A stretch of DNA of 64,000 nucleotides, from assembly GCF_009184865.1 (NCBI RefSeq), contig NZ_CP045096.1, positions 2,108,001 through 2,172,000 on the forward strand, given 5' to 3'. The notes beneath the pieces were generated by a model. It saw nothing but the letters and a program-made list of their open reading frames with translations, was not told the origin of the DNA and searched no databases. The stretch is from Streptomyces phaeolivaceus. Its GTDB lineage: Bacteria; Actinomycetota; Actinomycetes; Streptomycetales; Streptomycetaceae. How positions within the stretch are numbered: the first letter of the stretch is position 1; each line of letters starts with the position of its first letter. The position numbers were made by a program, and so were the translations under genes. Below are positions 51,627 to 59,557 of this stretch, piece by piece.

Positions 51627-52619
51627 TCAGGCGTTGACCGGCTCGGTCTCCGTGGGCCTGCTGGACTCCGGTTCGCCGGGGCGGCGGCCCCGGGCCTCGA
51701 CGTAGAGGGAGAGCGCGAGGAGCAGGATGCCGAGGCCGAGGAAGCCCCAGGGCAGGTAGGAGGTCATGAGGAGGACCAGGAGGCGCTGGGACTCGACCAG
51801 GTCGACGGTGTGCTCGATGTAGTCCTCGCGCATCTTCACGTGCCCGGCGAAGGCGGTCACCTTCTCGCGGTCGCCCAGGAGTGTGCCGCCGCGGAGCTCC
51901 TCCTTGTGGATCTCCTCGCCGTAGACGGGGGCGCCGGTGACGGGTTCCACCCAGAACTTGCGGACCGTGGTGTACCAGCGGGTCGTGCCGGTCTGCGCGA
52001 CCGTCTCCCGGGTGATGCCCTCGACGGGCATCACGCGCGGGAAGGGCACCTCGGTCCAGGGGATGGTCTGCTCGAAGTAGTAGACCTCGACGCCGCGGAA
52101 GTCCTGGGTGCCCTTGTAGTGGATGGGGGCGGTGATCCGGGCCTGGGCGTCGAAGTACTCGTAGTCCCTCTTCTCCGTGAGGAAGGGCCACTTGAACTCC
52201 AGGCCCTCCCGCTTCACGGGGTCGCCGTCGACCGTCTCGCCCTTGGCGTGCACGGGTTCCTGGGTGTGGGCGTCGAAGATGTACCGCTCTGGGATGCGGG
52301 AGACCGTCTCGCCGTCCGGGCCCTGGACGTACGACAGGCCGTCCCAGACGACGACGTCCCGGTCGGTGGTCTTCTCGATCTCCTCGGAGGCCTCCACATC
52401 GCCCTTGAGGGTCTGCACGATGGTGACCTTCGGAACCGTACGGGCGGTCATGGTGGCGTAGTCGAGGAGGGTGGCGTCCTTCGCCTCCAGGACCATGTCC
52501 TGGTACTGGTTCGCCGGGATCTTGGCCAGGTTCGGGAAGACGTACCAGCGCAGCAGTGGGGACAGCGCGGTGAAGAACACGGCGAGCGCGAGCAGGATCA
52601 GACCGGCCCTACGGCGCAT
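51627..52619 (-). CDS. DUF3068 membrane-anchored protein
   Basis: 330 residues. A signal anchor (about 5-25) and a C-terminal membrane helix (about 285-308) bracket an extracytoplasmic region with YQDMVLEAKDATLLDY, DVVVWDGLSYVQGPDG, ITAPIHYKGTQDFRGVEVYYF and VTGAPVYGEEIHKEELRGG. This is the DUF3068 (PorA-like) family, found across actinobacteria and possibly cell-envelope related. It follows the SPW_0924-type gene by 21 bases. ATG 52619 has AAGGAGGCC upstream. Confidence 0.92.
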   Translation of the reverse strand: MRRRAGLILLALAVFFTALSPLLRWYVFPNLAKIPANQYQDMVLEAKDATLLDYATMTARTVPKVTIVQTLKGDVEASEEIEKTTDRDVVVWDGLSYVQGPDGETVSRIPERYIFDAHTQEPVHAKGETVDGDPVKREGLEFKWPFLTEKRDYEYFDAQARITAPIHYKGTQDFRGVEVYYFEQTIPWTEVPFPRVMPVEGITRETVAQTGTTRWYTTVRKFWVEPVTGAPVYGEEIHKEELRGGTLLGDREKVTAFAGHVKMREDYIEHTVDLVESQRLLVLLMTSYLPWGFLGLGILLLALSLYVEARGRRPGEPESSRPTETEPVNA

Positions 52620-52640
52620 CTCGGCCTCCTTCCCTGGCGG

Positions 52641-52775
52641 CTACGGATGTGCGGGGATCGTCGTGAGCAACGGCTTCGGGGACGTCTCACCCGTCGGTGA
52701 GCCCACGGCCGTGAGGGTGAACGCCAGGGCGAGGGCGAGGACGAGACCGGTCGCGACGGCGATCAGGGCGCGCAT
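52641..52775 (-). CDS. SPW_0924-type microprotein (44 aa)
   Basis: Too short for most ORF callers but well supported: ATG at 52775 with GGGAGGTC upstream, one hydrophobic segment (ATGLVLALALAFTLTAVG) and a Ser/Thr/Pro tail (SPTGETSPKPLLTTIPAHP). I recall this as the SPW_0924 family, a conserved Streptomyces single-span membrane microprotein of unknown role. It is transcribed into the DUF3068 gene, its usual neighbour as far as I recall. Confidence 0.75.
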   Translation of the reverse strand: MRALIAVATGLVLALALAFTLTAVGSPTGETSPKPLLTTIPAHP

Positions 52776-52879
52776 ACGGACCTCCCGACTACGGGTCTCA
52801 CGACGGGAACTGATACTTCGTCAGGTCCGGCACCGTAGCAACGCGGGGGCGAGATGAGAACACGTTGCGCAGACAACAA

Positions 52880-52908
52880 CGGCGCCCCTCCTGGAAGAAA
52901 GGGCGCCG
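52880..52908 (-). terminator. Terminator hairpin of the transglycosylase gene
   Basis: CGGCGCCC (52880-52887) with GGGCGCCG (52901-52908), 13-base loop, 34 bases after the stop. A second, imperfect hairpin GTGTCCGTAC/GTGCGGACAC (52911-52936) is directly between it and the stop. Confidence 0.8.
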
Positions 52909-52941
52909 CCGTGTCCGTACGGCCGAGCGTGCGGACACGGC

Positions 52942-54705
52942 CTAGGACGCGTCGGTGCTCGGGGTCTCCGCATCGGCGGGCGTGGCCGGGTCCGTGGGCT
53001 CCGTCGGCTCGGCGGGTTCCTCCACCGTCAGTTCCAGGGTGAGGGTCGCGCCGCCCTCGGTCTCCACGCGGAGCAGGAACGTGCCGACGGCGTCGTCCGC
53101 GGAGAGCTTCGGGAGGGTGAGGAGGCCGTCCGCGTCGGTCTCCAGTGCCAGGGTGCGTACGGGCTTTTCGTCCGCGTCCTTGAAGTAGGGGCCCTTGTCG
53201 TTCTCGGTGACGTCGAGGAGCGACTTGACGAGGGTCGCCTTGACCGCGACGTTGTCCGCGATCGCGCCCCGGTAGGTGGCCTTGAGGCCGATCTGCTCCG
53301 CGAACTCCCCGTTCGGGACGCAGGTCAGCGCGGTGGTCGTGGTGCGGGCGAGGGCGTCGGCCCGGCGGGCGGTGACGGTGACCTTGTGGTCGAGAGCGGC
53401 CACGGTACGGCCGACGACGGTGGCGCGGACCGTGACCGTGCCGGTCTTCTCCCCGGCCACGAGCGCCGGGGCGGTGGCCTTGCCCGCGCTGTCGGTCTGG
53501 ACGGTCGCGACCTTCTCGCCACCGGTGAAGGTGGTGTCCGAGTCGCCGACGACGGTGAAACGGACCCGGACCTTCGCCACGGCCTTGCCCGCCTTGGTCT
53601 CGGTGCGGGTGACGAGCCTGCCGGTGAAGGTGTCGCCGGCCATGGCCGTGAGGTTCGCCGCGCCCGCGTTCTCCAGGTGGTCCACCGTGTCGGTGGGGGT
53701 GCCCGGAGTGCCGGGCGTCGAGGGCGGGTTGGTGGTCGGCGGGGGCGGCGTGGTGGTGCCGCCGCCGGGCTCCTCGGTCTCCGGCTTCTCCGGCTTCGGC
53801 GGGGTGGGGCTGGGGCTGGGGCTCGCCGAGGAGTCGCCGTTGTCGTTCCCGCCGCTGCCGGAGCTGTCGGTGTTGCCGGAGCTCGGGGTCTCGGGCAGGG
53901 AGCCGGTGCCGTCCGGGATCTCGTGGGTGCCCTTGCGGTAGTACTCCAGCCACGTCATGACGGTGTTGTAGTACTCCGTCGAGTTGTTGTAGCTGAGGAT
54001 CGCGCTGCGCAGGTTGGCGTCGTTCGACAGGTCCCAGTCGAAGCGGCACAGATAGTGGCCGGCGGCGAGGGCGGCGTCGTAGATGTTGTTGGGGTCCTTG
54101 ACGCCGTCGTCGTTGCCGTCGCGGCCCGCCCACTCCCAGGTGGAGGGGATGAACTGCATCGGGCCGACCGCCCGGTCGTGCGTGGTGTCGTCGTCGTACA
54201 CGCCGTTGTCGGTATCGCTGATGTTCGCGAAGCCGTTGCCGTTGAGCTGCGGGCCGAGGATGCCGGTCGTCGTGCCCTCGGCGTCGACCTGGCCGCCGCG
54301 CGCCTGGCCGGACTCCACCTTGCCGATGGCGGCGAGGAGCTGCCAGGGCAGATTGCAGCCGGGCTTGGAGTCGCGCAGCGACGACTCCGCCTTCTTGTAG
54401 GCGTCGAGGACGGTCGCGGGTATGCCGCGCTCGGAGCCGCCGGTGGTGCCCGAGGTGCCGCCCGTGCCCGTCGTCGGGGTGGGGCTGTCGAGGGGCGGAA
54501 GGTCCGTGAAGTACTGGGAGTTGCCCGAGGCGGTCTCGTCCGCCTGGGTGCTCATCTCCGGCGAGGGCGCGCCCGCGCTCTGTCTGCCCGCGCTGTCGGT
54601 GGTCACTCCCGGGGCCTGGGAGGCGGCCAGCGCCGCCACCGTGGCCGCGGCCAGGGCGGTCGTGGCCGCCCCCTTGCGGAGCCTCAAACCGAACTGCGCC
54701 GCCAT
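52942..54705 (-). CDS. Secreted lytic transglycosylase with Ig-like tail
   Basis: 587 residues. A signal peptide occupies about 1-30 (AATTALAAATVAALAASQA). A transglycosylase SLT-like domain at about 95-240 has WQLLAAIGKVESGQA, with Glu as catalytic acid, then GPMQFIPSTWEWAGRDGN and YDAALAAGHYLC. A Pro/Ser/Gly linker (about 280-340) leads to two Ig-like beta domains (ATVQTDSAGKATAPALVAGE and the last 130 residues). The enzyme cleaves peptidoglycan glycan strands outside the membrane. ATG 54705 has GGAGGGG upstream. A 5' leader of up to 385 bases separates it from the divergent DUF4184 gene. Confidence 0.9.
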   Translation of the reverse strand: MAAQFGLRLRKGAATTALAAATVAALAASQAPGVTTDSAGRQSAGAPSPEMSTQADETASGNSQYFTDLPPLDSPTPTTGTGGTSGTTGGSERGIPATVLDAYKKAESSLRDSKPGCNLPWQLLAAIGKVESGQARGGQVDAEGTTTGILGPQLNGNGFANISDTDNGVYDDDTTHDRAVGPMQFIPSTWEWAGRDGNDDGVKDPNNIYDAALAAGHYLCRFDWDLSNDANLRSAILSYNNSTEYYNTVMTWLEYYRKGTHEIPDGTGSLPETPSSGNTDSSGSGGNDNGDSSASPSPSPTPPKPEKPETEEPGGGTTTPPPPTTNPPSTPGTPGTPTDTVDHLENAGAANLTAMAGDTFTGRLVTRTETKAGKAVAKVRVRFTVVGDSDTTFTGGEKVATVQTDSAGKATAPALVAGEKTGTVTVRATVVGRTVAALDHKVTVTARRADALARTTTTALTCVPNGEFAEQIGLKATYRGAIADNVAVKATLVKSLLDVTENDKGPYFKDADEKPVRTLALETDADGLLTLPKLSADDAVGTFLLRVETEGGATLTLELTVEEPAEPTEPTDPATPADAETPSTDAS

Positions 54706-54712
54706 TGAGTGA

Positions 54713-54860
54713 ACCCCTCCCGGTGGCCGAACGCCTCGGCGTTCTTCCCGTGTGTCCGTCTACTGATGCCTCGGGCATTCTCCGGTTTCGCCGGACCGGC
54801 TTCCCTGCCCAGGTACACCGACTCCGGAGTTGCGGTCTTGGTTGCCCTGTTCCGGCATTC
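54713..54860 (-). promoter_or_regulatory. Structured 5' leader of the transglycosylase gene
   Basis: Reading the minus strand: an outer GGGCA/TGCCC stem (54806-54810 with 54773-54777) encloses CCGGT/ACCGG (54795-54799 with 54782-54786), and a GAACGC-CGAG-GCGTTC hairpin (54729-54744) sits just before the ribosome site GGAGGGG (54714-54720). This is the pattern of a cis-regulatory RNA, but it matches no family I know; the ydaO (c-di-AMP) consensus is absent. Confidence 0.4.
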
Positions 54861-55090
54861 CCTTTTCCAGAACTCCGGTGGCCACCGCACCAACCGGCAC
54901 GACGGCCCAGGCGACCCTACGACAACTTCCGTCGCCCGGACACCCGTTCGTGCCCGGTATTCACCTATTGGCCATATCGGTTTCCTGTCACGCGGGCACG
55001 CTTCGGAGGGGCGGGCCCGAGTCGCGCATACTGGCGACCGGTCATCGCCGGACCGACCCGTCCGGTCAAAGTCCGTCACAGGGGGACGAC

Positions 55091-55942
55091 TTGCCCTTCA
55101 CGCTCAGCCACGCGGCCGCCGTACTGCCCGCCCTGCGGGGGAACGGGACCGCACGCGGACCTCTGGTGGCGTCGGTCCTCGTCGCCGGTTCGTTCGCGCC
55201 CGACATGACCTACTACGTGGCGAGCGTCCTGCCCGAGGCCATGGAGTTCGGCGATGTCACGCACTCCTTCGCCGGGGTCTTCACCGTCGACGTCCTCGTC
55301 ACCTGGGCGCTGGTCGGGCTGTGGCTGCTGCTCCGTGAGCCGCTGGTCGCGCTGCTGCCGAGGGGGCGGCAGGGCAGGGTGGCCGCGCTGGTGCGCTGCG
55401 GGAGCGGGGCGCGGCGGTTCAGCCCCTCGCTGGTCCTGTGGTGGTACGTGTCCGCCGCCCTCGGATCGCTGACCCATGTGGTGTGGGACGCGTTCACGCA
55501 TCTCGACCGGTGGGGGATGCGGCTCTTCCCCGTCCTCGGCGAGGAGATCGCGGGCTCGCCGCTCTACTGGTACCTCCAGTACGGCGGCTCCGCGGTCGCG
55601 GCGGTCGCGATCGCCGCCTTCCTCCGGCTGGCCCTGCGCCGGCAGCCGGTGGCCGAGCCCGTGGGCGTGCCCGTGCTGTCCTCGGCCGACCGGTGGGTGG
55701 CGGGCGCGGTCATCGGGGGCTGCGCGCTGGTCGCGGCCGTGCAGCGGGTGGCCCGCTGGTGGGCGCACTGGGGTGCGGTCGCCAAGCCGTACGAGGTGAT
55801 CCCGACCGTGTGCTTCGGGGCGGGCGCCGGGCTGGTGGTCGGCGTGGTCCTGTACGGCGTCGGTGTCAGGGCGCGGCGTCCGGCTCCGGCCGCTCCGGTG
55901 CCCGGCGTCGACGCGGAGGCGGACAGCTCGGTCCGCCGCTGA
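55091..55942 (+). CDS. DUF4184 family membrane protein
   Basis: 283 residues. Start TTG at 55091 with GGGGGA upstream fits the family N-terminus (M/LPFTLSHAAAVLP); no ATG or GTG near it would preserve this. Six hydrophobic segments; family parts are ASVLVAGSFAPDMTYYV (the Asp matching metal-binding D), DVTHSFAGVFTVDVLVTW, SLTHVVWDAFTHLDRWGM and LYWYLQYGGSAV. DUF4184 is related to the membrane phosphohydrolase-like YdjM/LexA-regulated family; function is unproven. Divergent from the transglycosylase. Confidence 0.87.
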   Translation: MPFTLSHAAAVLPALRGNGTARGPLVASVLVAGSFAPDMTYYVASVLPEAMEFGDVTHSFAGVFTVDVLVTWALVGLWLLLREPLVALLPRGRQGRVAALVRCGSGARRFSPSLVLWWYVSAALGSLTHVVWDAFTHLDRWGMRLFPVLGEEIAGSPLYWYLQYGGSAVAAVAIAAFLRLALRRQPVAEPVGVPVLSSADRWVAGAVIGGCALVAAVQRVARWWAHWGAVAKPYEVIPTVCFGAGAGLVVGVVLYGVGVRARRPAPAAPVPGVDAEADSSVRR

Positions 55943-56229
55943 GGGCCGGGCGCCGGGCGGGTACTCCGCTGGGGATGCGGGGTCTGGCGGCGCGGGGGGC
56001 GTACGGGGGGACGTGTCCGAGGAGGGCCGCCAGGGGGTGGGTCAGCGGCCAGGGGTAGAGGCTGTGCGGCCGTCGGACGCGTGGGCCGGTCCAGGGGGCC
56101 CTGGCGAGGCGGGTTCGCATCCCTGACAGGCGGGTGGCAGCTGTCGCTGTACGGCGGCGGAGCGTGCGTATGCCCATGCGGGCATCCTTGCGGTTGCGCT
56201 CCGCTGGGGGCGCGGTGGTGGGGGCCGGT

Positions 56230-56375
56230 CGGGTGACACCGGGCGCGGGGTGCGGGTGCGGGTGCGGGTGGTTTTGGGTGCGGGTGGTTTTGGGTGCGTG
56301 GTCAGGTGCGGGTGCGTGTCTTGGTCGGGTGCGGGGTCGGGTGCGGGGTCGGGTGCGGGTGGGTGGGGGCTGGTC
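56230..56375 (+). repeat. G-rich GCGGGT/GGTTTTGGGT tandem region
   Basis: Dense imperfect repeats of GTGCGG, GGTTTTGGGTGCGG and GTCGGGTGCGGG over about 145 bases. The plus strand has many runs of three or more G, so it could fold as G-quadruplexes. It precedes the hairpin at 56388 and has no gene on it. Confidence 0.75.
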
Positions 56376-56547
56376 GCGCAGTTCCCCGCGCCCCTGAAAA
56401 GCCGGGGCTGCGCCCCGTGCTTTTCAGGGGCGCGGCCCCGTCGCCTTTCACGGGCCCGCAAACGCGTGTCGCCCCTCACGCCCCGCAGACCCGTCGCTCT
56501 TCAGTTCGGCGGCGCCCAGTCTCTTGAGGGGCGCGGGGAACTGCGCG
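56374..56547. repeat. 22-bp inverted pair of the dispersed element
   Basis: TCGCGCAGTTCCCCGCGCCC begins the first arm (56374-56395); the second arm (56526-56547) is its exact inverse. They flank the terminator hairpin and lie between the convergent DUF4184 and polA genes. Half copies occur at about 22979 and 34842. Confidence 0.8.
56388..56433. terminator. Long bidirectional hairpin between DUF4184 and polA
   Basis: Perfect 15-bp stem, gcgcccctgaaaagc (56388-56402) with gcttttcaggggcgc (56419-56433). A further CGGGGC/GCCCCG pair can close the loop. It is well placed to stop transcription from both sides. Confidence 0.85.
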
Positions 56548-56629
56548 AGAAGCACCACCGGGCCCGCGCCCGACAACGCAGCCCGCCCGCACCCGTCGCC
56601 CCCCGTCGCCCCCCGTCGCCCCTTGGTCG

Positions 56630-59386
56630 TCAGTGCGCCGCCGACTCCCAATCGGGGCCGTACCCCACCGAGACGTCCAGCGGGGCCCGCAGATGAACCG
56701 CGTTGGCCATCTCGTGGCGGAGGATCCGCTCCGTGCGGTCGCGCTCTCCGGGGGCGATCTCCAGGACGATTTCGTCGTGGACCTGGAGGAGCATCCGGGA
56801 GGCGAGGCCCGCCTCGTCCATGGCACGGCCGACGTTCAGCATGGCGATCTTGACGATGTCCGCGGCGGTGCCCTGGATGGGCGCGTTGAGAGCCATCCGC
56901 TCGGCGGCCTCGCGACGCTGGCGGTTGTCGCTGTTGAGGTCGGGCAGATAGCGGCGGCGGCCGAAGAGCGTCGCCGTGAAGCCCGTCGCCCTCGCCTCGT
57001 CGACGGCCCGGCGCAGATAGTCCCGTACGCCGCCGAACCGCTCGAAGTACGCGTCCATCAGGGCCCGCGCCTCACCCGCGTCGATGTTCAGCTGCTGGGA
57101 GAGGCCGAACGCGGAAAGGCCGTAGGCCAGGCCGTACGACATCGCCTTGATCTTGCGGCGCATCTCCGCGTCCACGGCGGACTGCTCGACGCCGAACACC
57201 TGCGCGGCGGCCGTGGTGTGCAGGTCCTCGCCGGAGGTGAACGCCTCGATCAGGCCCTCGTCCTCGGAGAGGTGGGCCATCACACGCAGTTCGATCTGGC
57301 TGTAGTCGGCCGTCATCAGGGACTCGAAGCCCTCGCCGACGACGAAGCCCCGGCGGATGGCCCGGCCCTCGTCGGTGCGCACCGGGACGTTCTGGAGGTT
57401 GGGGTCCGTGGACGACAGCCGGCCCGTGGCGGCGACCGTCTGGCTGAAGGTGGTGTGGACGCGGCCGTCCGCGGCGATCGTCTTGATCAGGCCCTCGACG
57501 GTGACCCGGAGCTTCGCCTGCTCACGGTGGCGGAGCATGATCACCGGCAGCTCGTTCTCCGTCTGGCCGGCCAGCCAGGCGAGAGCGTCCGCGTCCGTGG
57601 TGTAACCGGTCTTCGTGCGCTTGGTCTTGGGCAGGCCCAGCTCGCCGAAGAGGACCTCCTGCAGCTGCTTGGGCGAGCCGAGGTTGAACTCGTGCCCCGC
57701 CGCCGCGTGCGCCTCCTTCACCGCCTGCTGCACCGCGCCCGCGAACATCTGCTCCATGGCCTCCAGATGGGCCCGGTCCGCCGCGATGCCGTGCCGCTCC
57801 ATCCGGGCCAGCAGCGCGGAGGTCGGCAGTTCGACGTCCCGGAGGAGATCGGCCGCGCCGACCTCCTGAAGGCGCTCCCCGAAGGCCGCGCCGAGGTCGA
57901 GGATCGCGCGGGCCTGCACCATCAGCGCGTCGGCCTCGGCGCCCTCGTCCGCGCCGAACGCCAGCTGCCCGTCGGCCGTGGCGGCGGGCGCCAGCTCGCG
58001 GCCCAGGTACTCCAGGGAGAGCGCGTCCAGGTCGAAGGAGCGGCGGCCCGGCTTGACCAGGTAAGCGGCGAGCGCGGTGTCCATGCCGACGCCCTCGACG
58101 GTCCAGCCGTGATCGGCGAAGACCCGCATCGACGCCTTGGCGTTGTGGAACACCTTCGGTCTGGCCGGGTCGGCGAGCCACGCCGCCCACGCCGTCTCGT
58201 CGGCCTCGTCCAGCTGGCTCGGGTCGAACCAGCCCGCCGCTCCCCCGCCCGCCGCTCCCCCGCCCGCCGCTCCCCCGCCCGCCGCGAGCGCGATCTCGGC
58301 GACCGAGCCGGTGCCGAGCGCCCAGGTGTCGACGGTGGCGACGCCGAGGATCTCCGTGCCGTGCTCGGCGAGCCAGGGGGCCAGCTCGCCGGAGCCGAGG
58401 ACCGTGCCGTCCACCTCGACGCCGGGGGCGGCCGGCTCACCGGCGTCGGCCTCCTCGGCGCCCGGGTCGACGGCGAGCAGACGCTCGCGCAGCGACGGGT
58501 TGCGGATCTCCAGGGTGTCCAGGACCATCGCGACGGCCTTGCGGTCGTACGCCTCCCGCTCCAGGTCGGCGACGGCCTTGGGCAGCTCGACCGTGCGCAC
58601 CATCTCGGTGAGGCGGCGGTTGAGCTTGACGGCCTCCAGATGGTCGCGGAGGTTCTGCCCGGCCTTGCCCTTGACCTCCTCGACGCGCTCGACGAGGTCA
58701 GCGAACGAGCCGAACTGGTTGATCCACTTCGCGGCGGTCTTCTCGCCGACGCCGGGGATGCCGGGGAGGTTGTCGGACGGGTCGCCGCGCAGGGCCGCGA
58801 AGTCCGGGTACTGGGCCGGGGTGAGGCCGTACTTCTCGAACACCTTCTCGGGGGTGAACCGGGTCAGCTCCGAGACGCCCTTCGTCGGGTAGAGCACGGT
58901 GGTGTGCTCGCTGACGAGCTGGAAGGAGTCGCGGTCGCCGGTGACGATGAGGACCTCGAAGCCCGCGGCCTCGGCCTGGGTGGCGAGGGTGGCGATGATG
59001 TCGTCGGCCTCGAAGCCGTCGACGGCGAAGCGGGCGGCGTGCATCGCGTCGAGCAGCTCGCCGATCAGCTCGACCTGGCCCTTGAACTCGTCCGGGGTCT
59101 TGGAGCGGTTCGCCTTGTACTCGGTGAACTCCTCCGAGCGCCAGGTCTTGCGGGAGACGTCGAACGCGACCGCGAAGTGGGTGGGGGCCTCGTCGCGCAG
59201 CGTGTTCGCCAGCATCGACGCGAAGCCGTAGATCGCGTTGGTCGGCTGGCCCGTCGCCGTCGTGAAGTTCTCCGCGGGCAGCGCGAAGAACGCGCGGTAG
59301 GCCAGCGAGTGCCCGTCCATGAGCATCAGCCGGGGACGGCTGCCGCCGGGGGTGCTGTCGGTCTTCTTCGTTCCAGTCTCTGCCAC
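56630..59386 (-). CDS. polA: DNA polymerase I
   Basis: 918 residues. An N-terminal 5'-3' exonuclease (about 18-290: LMLMDGHSLAYRAFFALP, FEADDIIATLATQ, GDRDSFQLV, PGIPGVGEKTA), then a degenerate 3'-5' exonuclease-like region, then the polymerase domain: motif A MTADYSQIELRVMAH (about 690), motif B RRKIKAMSYGLAYGLS, motif C LLQVHDEIVLE (about 866). The proofreading DxE is not seen (GVATVDTWALGTG stands there), as in other actinobacterial Pol I. Residues about 370-385 are a GGGAA repeat coded by a 15-bp tandem repeat. GTG 59386 has GGGGGC upstream; the frame is open far beyond it by shadow of the YdeP gene. Confidence 0.98.
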   Translation of the reverse strand: MAETGTKKTDSTPGGSRPRLMLMDGHSLAYRAFFALPAENFTTATGQPTNAIYGFASMLANTLRDEAPTHFAVAFDVSRKTWRSEEFTEYKANRSKTPDEFKGQVELIGELLDAMHAARFAVDGFEADDIIATLATQAEAAGFEVLIVTGDRDSFQLVSEHTTVLYPTKGVSELTRFTPEKVFEKYGLTPAQYPDFAALRGDPSDNLPGIPGVGEKTAAKWINQFGSFADLVERVEEVKGKAGQNLRDHLEAVKLNRRLTEMVRTVELPKAVADLEREAYDRKAVAMVLDTLEIRNPSLRERLLAVDPGAEEADAGEPAAPGVEVDGTVLGSGELAPWLAEHGTEILGVATVDTWALGTGSVAEIALAAGGGAAGGGAAGGGAAGWFDPSQLDEADETAWAAWLADPARPKVFHNAKASMRVFADHGWTVEGVGMDTALAAYLVKPGRRSFDLDALSLEYLGRELAPAATADGQLAFGADEGAEADALMVQARAILDLGAAFGERLQEVGAADLLRDVELPTSALLARMERHGIAADRAHLEAMEQMFAGAVQQAVKEAHAAAGHEFNLGSPKQLQEVLFGELGLPKTKRTKTGYTTDADALAWLAGQTENELPVIMLRHREQAKLRVTVEGLIKTIAADGRVHTTFSQTVAATGRLSSTDPNLQNVPVRTDEGRAIRRGFVVGEGFESLMTADYSQIELRVMAHLSEDEGLIEAFTSGEDLHTTAAAQVFGVEQSAVDAEMRRKIKAMSYGLAYGLSAFGLSQQLNIDAGEARALMDAYFERFGGVRDYLRRAVDEARATGFTATLFGRRRYLPDLNSDNRQRREAAERMALNAPIQGTAADIVKIAMLNVGRAMDEAGLASRMLLQVHDEIVLEIAPGERDRTERILRHEMANAVHLRAPLDVSVGYGPDWESAAH
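58232..58276 (-). repeat. 15-bp tandem repeat within polA
   Basis: Three perfect copies of GCCCGCCGCTCCCCC, in frame, encoding GGGAA in the non-catalytic exonuclease-like domain, a place where length changes should be tolerated. Confidence 0.9.
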
Positions 59387-59557
59387 GCCCCCGATCCTGC
59401 CACGTACCACTGACACCCGGCCCCCGCCTCCGGCGCCCGTCCCGTCCGCCGGTCCCGTCCGCCGGTCCCGCTCGTTTCCCGTCGTGCGTGCGTGCGAGGA
59501 TCGGAGTCGTAGCCTCACGCCCGAATCAGCACACGCGTACGCGAATGGGGAGCAGCC

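Noticed and set aside
54706..55079. ydaO (c-di-AMP) or cobalamin riboswitch before the transglycosylase
   Set aside because: The conserved GAACCCGUCAGC-type and B12-box stretches are missing. It is kept only as an unassigned structured leader.
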